IMG/VR virus record: IMGVR_UViG_3300044681_000120
Coordinates: 1-29,171 of that record
Strand: one strand, 5' to 3'
From: a virus
DNA: 29,171 bases
Below, piece by piece: positions 8,301 through 15,510 of the stretch; position 1 is the first letter of the stretch; each line of letters begins with the position of its first letter. The notes beneath the pieces were generated by a model. That model did no database searches. It saw only the letters and a program-made list of their open reading frames with translations, and was not told where the DNA came from. The position numbers were made by a program, and so were the translations under genes.

Positions 8301-8404
8301 ACCGACTTGAGCAGACCAGACGGCAGGCCGAGCTTCTGCTCGGTGCTGGACGCCAGGTCAGACCAGAACGGGTCTTTGTAGCTGTTTGGGGCTTGTTGGG
8401 CCAT
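5342..8404 (-). CDS. Large DNA-ejection protein with N-terminal lytic transglycosylase domain
   Basis: 1020 aa. Residues about 25-128 look like an SLT-type transglycosylase: GLLKSVLLYGE with candidate catalytic Glu40, then TPFQIIPATRKAVLDKYG, and AAAEYHGG with NWGPRTKSYIERV. Residues 175-208 and 233-266 are two copies of a ~34-residue unit with consensus AYxxGxMTxxE...EADVxxGxxxxPxG. A long Ala/Pro-rich, low-complexity section follows (about 430-540), then a helical, Gln-rich C-terminal half. Position (third of three ejection-type genes, just before the tailspike) and size fit the role of P22 gp16 or T7 gp16: delivered from the capsid, opening the cell wall and helping DNA cross the envelope. 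Sequence similarity to those proteins beyond the enzymatic domain is not claimed. ATG 8404 is just after the previous stop. Confidence 0.82.
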   Translation of the reverse strand: MAQQAPNSYKDPFWSDLASSTEQKLGLPSGLLKSVLLYGERSNADQVSEANAKTPFQIIPATRKAVLDKYGVDAYLSPQNAAEAAGLLLKESLQRNNGDIKLAAAEYHGGTDPKNWGPRTKSYIERVTAGVGQEQQATLPGGGESTFQRVMAARGGAGVAAGGPAMAPGSIQNIFNAYSSGQMTPEEAAEFEADVQSGAIMLPRGAALRGQQPAPAQGTKPSTQVAELPPAVVEAYNTGRMTRQEMMDLEADVKNGMVRAPDGMQLKETEALGVLGGIREAITGTERETPTTQALPDWASMPELNTFSMASFKSALGTMMTNPQETVQVIQSNFPGVQVSQDEKGNFVLQSSIDGQLYAIKPGFQVSDIPRAAGALAAFTPAGRATTLTGMAAAAGGTQAAIEATQAATGGRFDVGDIATTAALAPVLPAAVRGVQAVRAARAPVAPAAGPAAPAGTPMGTAMAPAAPSAPVRAAAPEIQPAGVQPSGAVTTPVTPPAAMTPQELATTARTAAAGGMGATRATSVLAGQAAPDPKVLEAARRLGIDEYLQPDHLTSNQAYRELAQAVKSIPGSQTRAAEIQGLEQVGQRADRLISEIGGTTDLSKLNQAVRTQLDQTVTNLSNQADDAYKALRTQIPSQTRGEATNVLEFVQRRADDLDGAENLSALEKMVRSKLTPKPIKDEAGNVIGTRAPTYALIDDVRRDVGAAARQAGPFADADTGLAKQLYRLIDDDQFALAQGAGQGESYRLAKSLVQMRKGFEDDMVSLFGRQLDQSLVGKLESATMSLTKGDADKLAKILTAIPKDMRQMVTASALNTAFGKATQNGALNFNTYAKWYEGLLANRQAYAALMANLPQPARKQLSDLYRVASNVSKATRERITTGRIQAVQQELQGADNLLTNIYGVAKRAAVGLPIEAATTAVGLPGAGIASGLTAALTKAKPGALKAADELISSPEFQRLAVETVSTGNQPSKATVKAVLMSQSFQKFADAVKLPREMSAREKFIVQSLQAQEQFDQENQ

Positions 8405-8413
8405 CTGGTTTCC

Positions 8414-9811
8414 TTATTGGCCAGCAGCCGGAGCAGGAGCTGCACCAGGCACAGCACCAGTTTGTGGATTGGCCCAGCGCATGTAGCCACGCTGGCCGGT
8501 GACCACGCTGGCCTGCTGTGCAGCCACGCCCTTGGCGCGTTGCTCGCCGTACTGGCGCATGAAGTCCACGAAGGTCGTGCCAGCAGGCACCTGAATGCCG
8601 CCGATGTTGATGTCGGTCTTGGCGCGGCCAAGGGAGCCGGTCGAGTTGACCCAATCAGCCTCGGCAGATTTTGCCGCCGCGTCGAACTGCTGCATCTTGG
8701 CCATGCCGCGCAAGAACGAGGCGATGGTGGCAGCGTTGGCGGTTTCCTCGGGAAAACCCTTGAGCGCCAGCTGGATGTCCTTGTCGGTGGCGGGGCCAGG
8801 CGGCAGCATCTTAATCGCTTGAGTGTTGCGCAGGCGGGTATATTCCTGGCGCATCTGCGTCCACTCATCCTGGCGGCCGGTTGCGCCTGCGAACCACTCG
8901 CTGGCCTTGGTCAGTGCGCCCTTGCCGCCTTGTGCGGATTCGATGCGGCCAGCCAGGTCAAGCATGCGGCCTGCTGCCTGCTCACTTGCGACGGCTGCGA
9001 TGGTTGCGTCGTTGACGATCTTGCGTTGGTCTGTGTCCAGCTTGGTGCCAGCCTGACCGAGTTCGTAGAGCTTCATCTCCACATCGGTCTGCAGCTTGTC
9101 GCGGTCGAGCGCTAGGCGGCCAGAACGGTCTGCGATCTGGCTGTCGATGTTGCGAATCTGTGCACCGGTGTTGGCGTTTTCCAAAGCTAAGCGAGTCGGC
9201 GTGTTGGCCGTGACCAGCTCTTTCTCTGTCGCGCCAGCCTCGCCAGTGCGAATCTCGGCCGGAGCCTTCAGCGCCTTGATCGAGGATTCCAGCACCTTGT
9301 CGCCACCAGGCAAAGTGCCAAGCATGATTCCAAGCGTTTTTTGTGCCGTGTTCGGATTCATTTCGGCCAGCTGAGCATAGGTCTCAAAGGTTCGAGCCTT
9401 GTCAACACGGCCAGCATTACGTTCAGCCTCGGCACGCTGCTTGAGCAGATCAATGCCGACTTGTGGTGCACCTGAAGTGAAAGCAGAAACTACCTGACCA
9501 CCAAAGCGCAGCTCGGACTCCTGCTGTGCCTTGTTGAGCGTGTCCCAATTCGCACGGATGCTGGCCGCCTCTTTTTCTGGCAGCAGCATTGCCAAATTCG
9601 TGAAGTCGCGTGCGCTTGGATTTGGATTGCTCATCAGTGCCTTGTAGCCCTGATTGAGCATTTCCTGGCGCTGCATTGCTTGTTGCTGCGCCTGTTGCTT
9701 TGCGATCTGTTCCTGTCGGAAAGCCTCGGAGGTCATTCCGATCTGGTAACCACGCAAGGCCTCCACAAACGGCTGAGCGACGTTGATCGAATAGTCTGGA
9801 AGTGTTGCCAT
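8414..9811 (-). CDS. DNA-ejection (internal virion) protein, 465 aa
   Basis: The protein begins MATLPDYSINVAQPFVEALRGYQIG and is strongly helical and Gln/Ala-rich (repeated AQQQAMQRQEM-like stretches around 35-55). A C-terminal part carries a Pro/Ala tail (GAVPGAAPAPAAGQ). There are no membrane segments. It is the middle of three ejection-type genes, the position of P22 gp20. Family members in other podophages are internal proteins ejected into the host envelope; the assignment here rests on gene order, composition and similar proteins remembered from podophages. The frame is open to 10066, but that part is the wrong-frame shadow of the next gene. ATG 9811 comes one base after the upstream stop with AGGG nearby. 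Confidence 0.7.
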   Translation of the reverse strand: MATLPDYSINVAQPFVEALRGYQIGMTSEAFRQEQIAKQQAQQQAMQRQEMLNQGYKALMSNPNPSARDFTNLAMLLPEKEAASIRANWDTLNKAQQESELRFGGQVVSAFTSGAPQVGIDLLKQRAEAERNAGRVDKARTFETYAQLAEMNPNTAQKTLGIMLGTLPGGDKVLESSIKALKAPAEIRTGEAGATEKELVTANTPTRLALENANTGAQIRNIDSQIADRSGRLALDRDKLQTDVEMKLYELGQAGTKLDTDQRKIVNDATIAAVASEQAAGRMLDLAGRIESAQGGKGALTKASEWFAGATGRQDEWTQMRQEYTRLRNTQAIKMLPPGPATDKDIQLALKGFPEETANAATIASFLRGMAKMQQFDAAAKSAEADWVNSTGSLGRAKTDINIGGIQVPAGTTFVDFMRQYGEQRAKGVAAQQASVVTGQRGYMRWANPQTGAVPGAAPAPAAGQ

Positions 9812-9812
9812 G

Positions 9813-10520
9813 TCAGAACCCTGCCATTTGTGCTTGCAGCATCGCCGTCTGCTGCGAACCAGGCGTGGTTCCAAACTGCGATGCGATGTTTTGATTCGCC
9901 AGGGCTTGGCGGCCAAAGTACTGGCCTGCAACGTTCGACAAGCCGCTGATGGTCTGGCCGTAGGCTTGTGCCTGGCCAAGAGCGCCAGCAGCCTGAGCTG
10001 CGCCTTGCTGGCCGAGCAGATTGGCCACATTCGTGCCCATTGCTTGGCCTGCGGTGCCAACACCAACAGCGGACTGTTGGCCGAGTGAAGTCAAGCCACC
10101 GAGGCGGCTGTATTGCTGCTCGATCAGGCTGGACAAAAGCTGTGGACGGAATTGTGCAAGTGCTGCTTGGACGTTTCCGCCACGCAGGCCACCAGTTGCT
10201 GAGGCGCGTTGAAGAATTGCCTCTTCACCTTGTCGCGCAAGCGCTTGGAATGTCTCGCCACCTCGGATGCGCTCAATGGCCGCACGTTCAGCCTCTGGAC
10301 CTTGCATGCCAAGAAGTGCCTGCTGTTGCGCAAGCGCAGGCTCGCCAACAGCCACGAATGGTTTAAGCAGCTCTTGAATTTTGTCGAATTGACGACGCTG
10401 TTCTGCGATGCCAGCTTCAGCCGAACCGGCCTGTGCAGCAGCCGCGTCACCAGCGGCCTCTGCTCCCATATAACCTGTGACGAGCGTAGCTCCAGCCACA
10501 GCAACCAAACCCCATGTCAT
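9813..10520 (-). CDS. DNA-transfer/ejection protein (P22 gp7-like position), 235 aa
   Basis: A hydrophobic Gly/Ala-rich N-terminus (about residues 4-35, VAVAGATLVTGYMGAEAAGDAAAAQAG) is followed by QRRQFDKIQELLKPFVAVGEPALAQQQALLG. Next comes a Gly/Gln/Ala-rich body with GLRGGNVQAALAQF and a tail of repeated GQAQAYGQTI-type stretches. Proteins with the pattern 'QFDxxQxLLxPxxxxGxPALxxQxALLG' are annotated as DNA transfer or internal virion proteins in many podophages. It is predicted to be carried in the capsid and delivered to the envelope. The start has an excellent GGAGG site, and the ATG overlaps the cupin stop as ATGA. Exact equivalence to P22 gp7 is an inference from order. Confidence 0.75.
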   Translation of the reverse strand: MTWGLVAVAGATLVTGYMGAEAAGDAAAAQAGSAEAGIAEQRRQFDKIQELLKPFVAVGEPALAQQQALLGMQGPEAERAAIERIRGGETFQALARQGEEAILQRASATGGLRGGNVQAALAQFRPQLLSSLIEQQYSRLGGLTSLGQQSAVGVGTAGQAMGTNVANLLGQQGAAQAAGALGQAQAYGQTISGLSNVAGQYFGRQALANQNIASQFGTTPGSQQTAMLQAQMAGF

Positions 10521-11044
10521 TTCAGAACCTCCTGTTGAGTTGGTGCACCAAGACCAAGAATCTCCGGGTCGATGTGCTCAGCTTCAATTACTGCCAAGTC
10601 TTGCGAGTCGTTCTTGTTGACATGCACGGTCACGAATTGCGTGTCCTCCAAAGCAAGAACCACACGTTTGACGCCAGCGGGGGAAATTGAAATGTGTCCA
10701 GCCTCCACCACCATTCGCCCAAATTCACTGATAACCTCTGCACGACCTTTGAGCACAAGCAAAAAATGCTCATGCTTGTGGATTTTGCCTACTATCAGCA
10801 TGCCTGCAGGCACAACCAACTCACGAAGGTACATGCCAGGGGCAAAGAAATGACGAGGGTCTGGCTGTGTGCACTGTATTGGAAGCATTGCCTCCTGCAA
10901 GCGCTGGATTTTTTCACGAGTAGGCAATTCAGAGGTTTGCTCTTGAACTTCGTGATTTTCCGAGACAGTCAGCATCGTTTCTTCATCCTTGGACGAGTGA
11001 GCTACTGGCTGCTCGGACGGCTCAGTAAGGCTATTGTCCCACAT
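10517..11044 (-). CDS. Cupin (RmlC-like) protein inside the virion operon
   Basis: 175 aa. A charged, probably disordered N-terminus (1-55) precedes a single cupin-type barrel: FFAPGMYLRELVVPAGMLIVGKIHKHEHFLLVLKGRAEVISEFGRMVVEAGH...GVKRVVLALEDTQFVTVHV. The HKHEH stretch is a likely metal- or ligand-binding part of cupin motif 1. From memory, proteins of this type occur in several podophage structural operons with unknown function. No enzyme activity can be assigned. It lies between a small structural protein and the first ejection protein, so it may be a virion or assembly component rather than a metabolic enzyme. The start at 11044 has AAAGG upstream; an internal Met (MLTVSENHE) is an alternative. 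Confidence 0.72.
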   Translation of the reverse strand: MWDNSLTEPSEQPVAHSSKDEETMLTVSENHEVQEQTSELPTREKIQRLQEAMLPIQCTQPDPRHFFAPGMYLRELVVPAGMLIVGKIHKHEHFLLVLKGRAEVISEFGRMVVEAGHISISPAGVKRVVLALEDTQFVTVHVNKNDSQDLAVIEAEHIDPEILGLGAPTQQEVLK

Positions 11045-11063
11045 TTGCCTGCCTTTGCAACCA

Positions 11064-11396
11064 TCACGTAATCTCGCGCCCTGACACGCGCAGCGTCAGA
11101 CCCGCAGCACTGGCGATGGTGGAAATAAAGCCGCCATTGGCCAGCACTTGGCCGACCAGCTCGGGGCAGGTATAAGTCTCGCCGGGTGCGATAGCGCGGT
11201 CATCGATGATGAGGTTCGATGCTCCCGCACTGCCGCCGCTGGTAACGAGGTTCACGGAAAACGTGAGATTGCCTGCGGTTGTGTTGGTCACGGTCGCTTT
11301 GTCAATGATGGCGGTGGCGTTGGTGGCGGTGTACTGCGTGGTCTGGACTGTCTCCATCTCTTTAGCAGGAACCAGCACCTTTGTGGTGACGGACAT
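11064..11396 (-). CDS. Small structural-type protein, 110 aa
   Basis: The protein begins MSVTTKVLVPAKEMETVQTTQYTATNATAIIDKATVTN and ends LTLRVSGREIT. It is beta-rich, Thr/Ala-rich and uncharged, without signal peptide or membrane segment. It resembles small beta-sandwich virion proteins found next to fibre or decoration genes in other phages. AAGGAG lies 6 nt upstream of ATG 11396. It follows the 404-aa fibre-like protein by 10 bp, so they are co-expressed. A role as fibre accessory or decoration protein is inferred only from context. Confidence 0.6.
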   Translation of the reverse strand: MSVTTKVLVPAKEMETVQTTQYTATNATAIIDKATVTNTTAGNLTFSVNLVTSGGSAGASNLIIDDRAIAPGETYTCPELVGQVLANGGFISTIASAAGLTLRVSGREIT

Positions 11397-11406
11397 GAGT
11401 TTCTCC

Positions 11407-12621
11407 TTACTGTTGGACTTGGGTGACGGTCAGAACGATGGCAGGTGCGCCAGGTGCGAATGCAGTGGACGCTACAGTGTCAACAGTCACGTTTGTGCTG
11501 TCTGCTGCAAAGGCCATTTCGACGTACTCGTTGGCGTTCAGAGATACCGTCTCGCTCAGTGCGATTGGAATGTAGCCGTTGTTGATGTCAGACGTCACCA
11601 GTCGCGCACTGTTTGCAATGGCTGTGCCGTTCTTTTTGAACCAGACCCAGACATTCTTTGCGCTGGAGCTTCCGCTGGTCAGCTGCACCGTGGCGTCAAA
11701 CTGGTATAAGCCGGACTGTGGAACGATGATCTGCGAAGTCGTGCCACCGATCACCACGCCGTTGCTGATCTGCGTGTTGTCGAAGGTCAGCAGGTATTCG
11801 GTGTTTGTCGCAGCAGGCGATTGGTCGGTGGTCTTGGTGAACACGCCGTAATACTTCATCTGCTCGATGGTCGGGCGCACAAAGATCACACCAGCCGATG
11901 CGTCGGACACGATACAAGCGGCCAGAGGGATGACGTTGTTCGGGGCTGTAGGTTTGACGTTGGTCAGCGCTCCAGCGGTTGTTGGGCTGGCATAGAGAAT
12001 GTCGCCTGCGCTGAATGCGCTGGTGTCCAAGTCGCGCACAAAGCCCCATGTGGTGCAGTAGCCCTTCTCGCCGCTGTCCGGCAGGTCGTGCGTCATCACG
12101 CCAAGGATGTAGAGCGATGGGCTTGTGCCGTCGGCAAGATACGGGGCCACCAGCAGGGCATTGGCAGTCGCACCAGCAAAGCCCACCACTGAGCCATTCG
12201 GGATGGTCGAGCCTGTCGTATTGCCGACACGGGCGTAAACCTCTTGACCGACCTGCTGCACCACGTCGTAGTCCATGCCGATGTTCACGGTCTGGTCGGT
12301 TTCATTCCAGCCCAAGCGACGGATGCGCGAGACAAATGCCGCCGTGTTCAGGTCGATGTAGTCCGTCACCACCGAGTTGTTGTTCTCGATCACGGGCGCA
12401 GTGGCCAGTAGTTCCAGCGCATCAGCGATTCGTTGCAGTTGTGCGAGTGCCTCGTTTGCTGAGGCCTGTGCATTGCCTGCATCGATCTTGACCTCGTTCA
12501 CCACATCGGGCGCGATAGCGTCGGCAACCTGAAAAAGCTGCTCGAATTGCCTGATCTGCTCGTGGTTCTTCAGGAACGTAGCGAGCTGGTCGCGTGTGAG
12601 GTTGAGCTTTTGCGTTGCCAT
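11407..12621 (-). CDS. Fibre-like protein with coiled-coil start and jelly-roll-like C-terminus (tail-needle position)
   Basis: 404 aa. Residues about 8-75 form a helical, heptad-like region (LTRDQLATFLKNHEQIRQFEQLFQVAD, then EALAQLQRIADALELLA). The middle (about 115-250) has a widespread phage virion domain, starting YARVGNTTGSTIPNGSVVGF and containing GFVRDLDTSAFSAGDILYAS. The C-terminal ~145 residues (GLYQFDATVQLTSG, VWVWFKKNGTAIANSA, SLNANEYVEMAFAA) look like a C1q/TNF-type trimeric jelly roll. It follows the gp10-like gene by a TGATG overlap, where P22 encodes the tail needle gp26. The N-terminal gp26 plug motif is not seen, so it could instead be another fibre or decoration protein. Confidence 0.65.
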   Translation of the reverse strand: MATQKLNLTRDQLATFLKNHEQIRQFEQLFQVADAIAPDVVNEVKIDAGNAQASANEALAQLQRIADALELLATAPVIENNNSVVTDYIDLNTAAFVSRIRRLGWNETDQTVNIGMDYDVVQQVGQEVYARVGNTTGSTIPNGSVVGFAGATANALLVAPYLADGTSPSLYILGVMTHDLPDSGEKGYCTTWGFVRDLDTSAFSAGDILYASPTTAGALTNVKPTAPNNVIPLAACIVSDASAGVIFVRPTIEQMKYYGVFTKTTDQSPAATNTEYLLTFDNTQISNGVVIGGTTSQIIVPQSGLYQFDATVQLTSGSSSAKNVWVWFKKNGTAIANSARLVTSDINNGYIPIALSETVSLNANEYVEMAFAADSTNVTVDTVASTAFAPGAPAIVLTVTQVQQ

Positions 12622-14021
12622 CAGTAGGCCAATGGCTCGATCTGAGCCTCAAGACGGATGAAAGACAGGTGCGCCTGGCTGTCGCCACGGAAGCGCTGGA
12701 TGCGCCAGTTGCGCATGTGGCCTTGCTGGAACCAGGCCAGACGTTTGCGGCTGCCGGTCGTGCCTGCACGGATGCTGCGGTCTTGGCTCCAAGCCTGGCC
12801 GTCCACGCTGTAGCTGGTCGAGATCATTGGGTCGACGCCAAGCGCAACGCTGCCGGTCAAGCTGACCAGCTCCAGCTCATTGAAAATCGCGCCGTTGCTC
12901 TCGTTGTAGACGATCAGCGTGCCAAACTCCCAGCGCACGATCTGGCCCCAATGGCTGCTGATGTTGTCCACCAGGTAGCCAATGGCGCTGGACTGCGGGT
13001 CACCGATCAGCCACTTGTCGTAGGCCCAGACCAGATTCCTTGCGCGATACTGACTGAATCCGACCTGGCTGGTGGTTAGTGTGAACCAGACGGGCTGGCT
13101 CAGTGCTGCGGTGGCCGCAGCATCGAACACCAGCGTGCGGTCGGGCAGGTGGACATACAAGTGCTGGTGGGCTTTGTCGTTGCGAGCCTCCAGCTTGACG
13201 CCAGCCAGCTGCGCCTCGGTGTAGCCGAGCAGAATCTGGTCGATCTCCTGCGTGCTTATTTTTTGAGCAGTTGCGTTCACGCCGAGGTAGATGTTTGGCG
13301 CTTCATTGCGGCCGGAGCCTAGGAAGGCGACGCTATCCACGAACACGCAGCAGCCAAACGTGCCAATCACGCCCTTCTGAATCTGTGCGCCATCAATGCG
13401 CTGGAACGGGAAAAACTCGCCGCCAACGTTGTCGAACACCTCGATGGTGTTGCGGTTCAGCGCATAGACCTCGTTGCGCAGCTTGAGCAATGCCACCACG
13501 GGGTCTGGGTCAACTTCGCTGGAGCCGTACTTCAGCGGGTTGACCTGGGTCGGGTCGGACAGCTCGGTCACCACCAAGCTGGTGCCATCGGTGGTCATGA
13601 AGTAGCCATCCACCCACACCACATCCAGCACGACGCCAAGATCAGGGTCGGTCACTTGCGTGAGTGCGCCTGTCCAGTAGTAGAGACGCCCACCGGAAGC
13701 GATGGCCAGGCGGTCGAAGCTGTAGTCCATCGTAACCAGGGTGTTGACGGGGCCACCAACGTCACCCAGCACGGTCACAGCGCCATTGCTGGCCACGGTC
13801 ACCAGCTTGGTGCCCATGACGCGGTAGCAGACGCCGTTCCAGTTGATGCCGCCACGGTCGATGCCTGGGCCGGTGCCGTTGCCGACGATGCCGTCACCAG
13901 GACGCAGAAAACCGGCACTAATGCCGGACTGCTTTGGGACTGGCACCAGGTTGACAGGATACGCAGTGCGAAGGTCGGGGCCGTTATCAGCAAAAATCCC
14001 GTTGAGGATAGGCACTTGCAT
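12621..14021 (-). CDS. P22 gp10-like packaged-DNA stabilisation (tail hub) protein
   Basis: 466 aa against 472 in P22 gp10. Matching landmarks in order are: an N-terminal YPVNLVPVPKQSGISAGFLRPGDG (P22 has YLPVNMLATPK...GYLRSFPG), VCYRVMGTKL, then VDGYFMTTDGTSLVVTELSDPTQ, and AQIQKGVIGTFGCCVFVDSVAFLG (P22 MVQKGIAGTYCKTPFADSYAFI). Further on come QKISTQEIDQILLGYT, HLYVHLPDRTLVFDAAATAA and YLVDNISSHWGQ. In P22, gp10 binds below gp4 to close the portal channel after packaging and forms the tailspike attachment hub. The same job is predicted here. It has AAGGTGG upstream of ATG 14021 and an overlapping TGATG with the next gene. Confidence 0.88.
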   Translation of the reverse strand: MQVPILNGIFADNGPDLRTAYPVNLVPVPKQSGISAGFLRPGDGIVGNGTGPGIDRGGINWNGVCYRVMGTKLVTVASNGAVTVLGDVGGPVNTLVTMDYSFDRLAIASGGRLYYWTGALTQVTDPDLGVVLDVVWVDGYFMTTDGTSLVVTELSDPTQVNPLKYGSSEVDPDPVVALLKLRNEVYALNRNTIEVFDNVGGEFFPFQRIDGAQIQKGVIGTFGCCVFVDSVAFLGSGRNEAPNIYLGVNATAQKISTQEIDQILLGYTEAQLAGVKLEARNDKAHQHLYVHLPDRTLVFDAAATAALSQPVWFTLTTSQVGFSQYRARNLVWAYDKWLIGDPQSSAIGYLVDNISSHWGQIVRWEFGTLIVYNESNGAIFNELELVSLTGSVALGVDPMISTSYSVDGQAWSQDRSIRAGTTGSRKRLAWFQQGHMRNWRIQRFRGDSQAHLSFIRLEAQIEPLAY

Positions 14022-14031
14022 TCATGCCACC

Positions 14032-14487
14032 TTACACAATTCTGTACCAGCTGTTCAGAGACTGCACGAAGCGCATGCGGAAGAACGCATTGGCGGCCAG
14101 CGTCGTTGGAGCGCCATAGGCTGCGGCTGCGCCGTTCAGCGCCAGCGTGAACGTGGTGATGATTTGCGTGGTCGTGACCAGCACCTCGGTGCCATCAGGC
14201 ACGCCAGTATTTAAAGGCAAGGTGATCGTGCCAGTGGCCAGCGTTCCAGCAGGCTGCAGCAGCATCCATTGCTGCTGGCTGACAGGGGTCGGCACGGTGA
14301 TGTTGAAGCCGGTGCCAGGCGTCGAGATGCTGGTGGCCAGCGTCGGGGCTGCGAAGGTCTGCTGGAAAAGCGCCAGCAAGGAACCGATCGGCAGGCGTCG
14401 TGCGTCGCCGTTGTTCGGGGTGTAGACGGGAATCTGGTCGCCAGTGGAAGCCTGGAGCAGCAGCGGCAGTTGGTTGATTTGTGGCAT
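14032..14487 (-). CDS. Small virion/fibre-type protein, 151 aa
   Basis: The protein starts MPQINQLPLLLQASTGDQIPVYTPNNGDARRLPIGSLLALFQQ, a head commonly seen on small phage fibre or baseplate-like proteins ('INQLP...GDQLPVY...GDARKxSI...'). It continues with beta-rich Thr/Gly/Ala sequence and ends AANAFFRMRFVQSLNSWYRIV. No enzyme motif is seen. It lies between the gp4-like and gp10-like genes, where P22 has no gene, so it is an insertion in the portal-vertex block. A virion role is inferred. GAGG lies 8-9 nt before ATG 14487. Confidence 0.65.
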   Translation of the reverse strand: MPQINQLPLLLQASTGDQIPVYTPNNGDARRLPIGSLLALFQQTFAAPTLATSISTPGTGFNITVPTPVSQQQWMLLQPAGTLATGTITLPLNTGVPDGTEVLVTTTQIITTFTLALNGAAAAYGAPTTLAANAFFRMRFVQSLNSWYRIV

Positions 14488-14496
14488 GGTTTGTCC

Positions 14497-14979
14497 TCAG
14501 TTGTACTCGATGGGGCCGTCCGGGCCTGCGGTGACCGGATCGACCGGAGGACGCAGGAATGGGTTGTCGTACACGCGCCATGGCTTGTTGCCAGCGCCAG
14601 ACGGCATGGTGACGGGCATCTGCTGCGGAATAGGTGCGGTCGCACGCTGCAACAGGGTGTTGTAGCTGTCTTTGGCCGCGGCCTTGGTCTCTGGCATCAC
14701 CACCTTGCCGTAGCCAGGTGCAATGCGGATGCCAAGGTTTGTGATGATGGCTTGGTTGGCAGAATCAGGCACCAGCGTCGGCTCATCGAGGTCGCTGTCC
14801 TGTGGGCTGCCTGGCAGTGGGTAGCCCAGACGGATGCCTTTTCCGTTCCAGTCTGCGATCATGGCATCGAGGCGACGCAAAGCGGACTGGAGCTGTTCGG
14901 GTTGCAGGTCGAAGACATAGGACGCAAGGCCGATTTCCTCAAAGGCTGCGGTCACAAATTGGCGCTTGCTGTAGCCCAT
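14497..14979 (-). CDS. P22 gp4-like tail accessory (head completion) protein
   Basis: 160 aa against 166 in P22 gp4. Shared landmarks in order are: a helical N-terminus (RQFVTAAFEEIGLASYVFDLQPEQLQSALRRLDAMIADWNGKGIRLGYP; P22 has LVRAALRKLGVAS...[23 protein letters not shown]), SANQAIITNLGIRIAPGYG (P22 VSAVFHNLACRIAPDYA), and a C-terminal MPSGAGN (P22 MPTGSGN). In P22, gp4 forms a ring on the portal after packaging, and muralytic activity has been reported for it. The same portal-ring role is predicted. It is co-directional with portal, scaffold and coat as in P22. Confidence 0.88.
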   Translation of the reverse strand: MGYSKRQFVTAAFEEIGLASYVFDLQPEQLQSALRRLDAMIADWNGKGIRLGYPLPGSPQDSDLDEPTLVPDSANQAIITNLGIRIAPGYGKVVMPETKAAAKDSYNTLLQRATAPIPQQMPVTMPSGAGNKPWRVYDNPFLRPPVDPVTAGPDGPIEYN

Positions 14980-14980
14980 G

Positions 14981-15274
14981 TCAGGCCTCCTGCTTGCTGA
15001 GTGCTTCGGTGATCATGGCCAGCAACTTCTCGTCGCTGGTGCGCTTGGTGAACGTCAGGCCGAGTTCTTTGGCCTTCTCGATCAGCTCGATGCGGGTGGG
15101 CGCTGCGTTGTCATCGGGCACGGCCGAGACTTCAGCTGCGACTTCCTCCAGCACCTGGGTGGCCTGCTGCGCCAGCAGGCGGTGATTGATGCCGTCGATG
15201 GGGCGCGATGGCTTGCGCACTTTCACCGGCTTTTTGTTCTTCCGGTATTTGGGCATCAAGATGATCGCGTCCAT
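14981..15274 (-). CDS. Small protein with basic N-terminus and HeH/LEM-like C-terminal helix pair
   Basis: 97 aa. The first third is very basic (KYRKNKKPVKVRKPSRPIDG). The C-terminal part (APTRIELIEKAKELGLTFTKRTSDEKLLAMITEALSKQEA) resembles the short helix-extended-helix (HeH/LEM) or SAP-like fold often found at the ends of phage head proteins. ATG 15274 overlaps the upstream stop as TGATG with AAGG 7 nt before. A GTG three bases upstream is an alternative start with worse spacing. Binding to DNA or RNA is possible but not shown. Confidence 0.62.
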   Translation of the reverse strand: MDAIILMPKYRKNKKPVKVRKPSRPIDGINHRLLAQQATQVLEEVAAEVSAVPDDNAAPTRIELIEKAKELGLTFTKRTSDEKLLAMITEALSKQEA

Positions 15275-15510
15275 CACTTAGCCTTTTTCATGGGTGCTCG
15301 TGCAGGCTTGGCGGCTGGTTTCGCACGCGACGCCATGCTCGCCACTTTGGTGGCTGCAGCGGCTTGCTGCTTGGCAACGGATGCGACACGGGCCATGCGC
15401 GATTTGTCGGCTTGAATCTCTTGGGCACGGGTCAGCGTGCGCATGTCGTCCTCGGCCTGCCAGCGTGCTTCGTCTTTCATGGATGGTGCAGATACCTTGA
15501 TGTCTTTCAT
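15274..15510 (-). CDS. Small basic Ala/Lys-rich protein, 78 aa
   Basis: The protein runs MKDIKVSAPSMKDEARWQAEDDMRTLTRAQEIQADKSR at the start and ends in an Ala/Lys/Pro tail (AAKPARAPMKKAK). The first half should be helical; the second half is disordered and positively charged. I do not recognise a function. It is coupled to both neighbours (ATGA overlap upstream, TGATG downstream) in a cluster of three small basic proteins placed directly after the coat gene. A head-interior or DNA-binding role is possible. Confidence 0.65.
   Translation of the reverse strand: MKDIKVSAPSMKDEARWQAEDDMRTLTRAQEIQADKSRMARVASVAKQQAAAATKVASMASRAKPAAKPARAPMKKAK

Noticed and set aside
6746-9115. A very long plus-strand open frame antisense to the ejection genes (also 5726-6739)
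   Set aside because: The composition is odd (rich in His, Cys, Ser, Gly), there is no good ribosome binding site, and it lies antisense to genes with clear family features. Long antisense frames are expected in GC-rich DNA.
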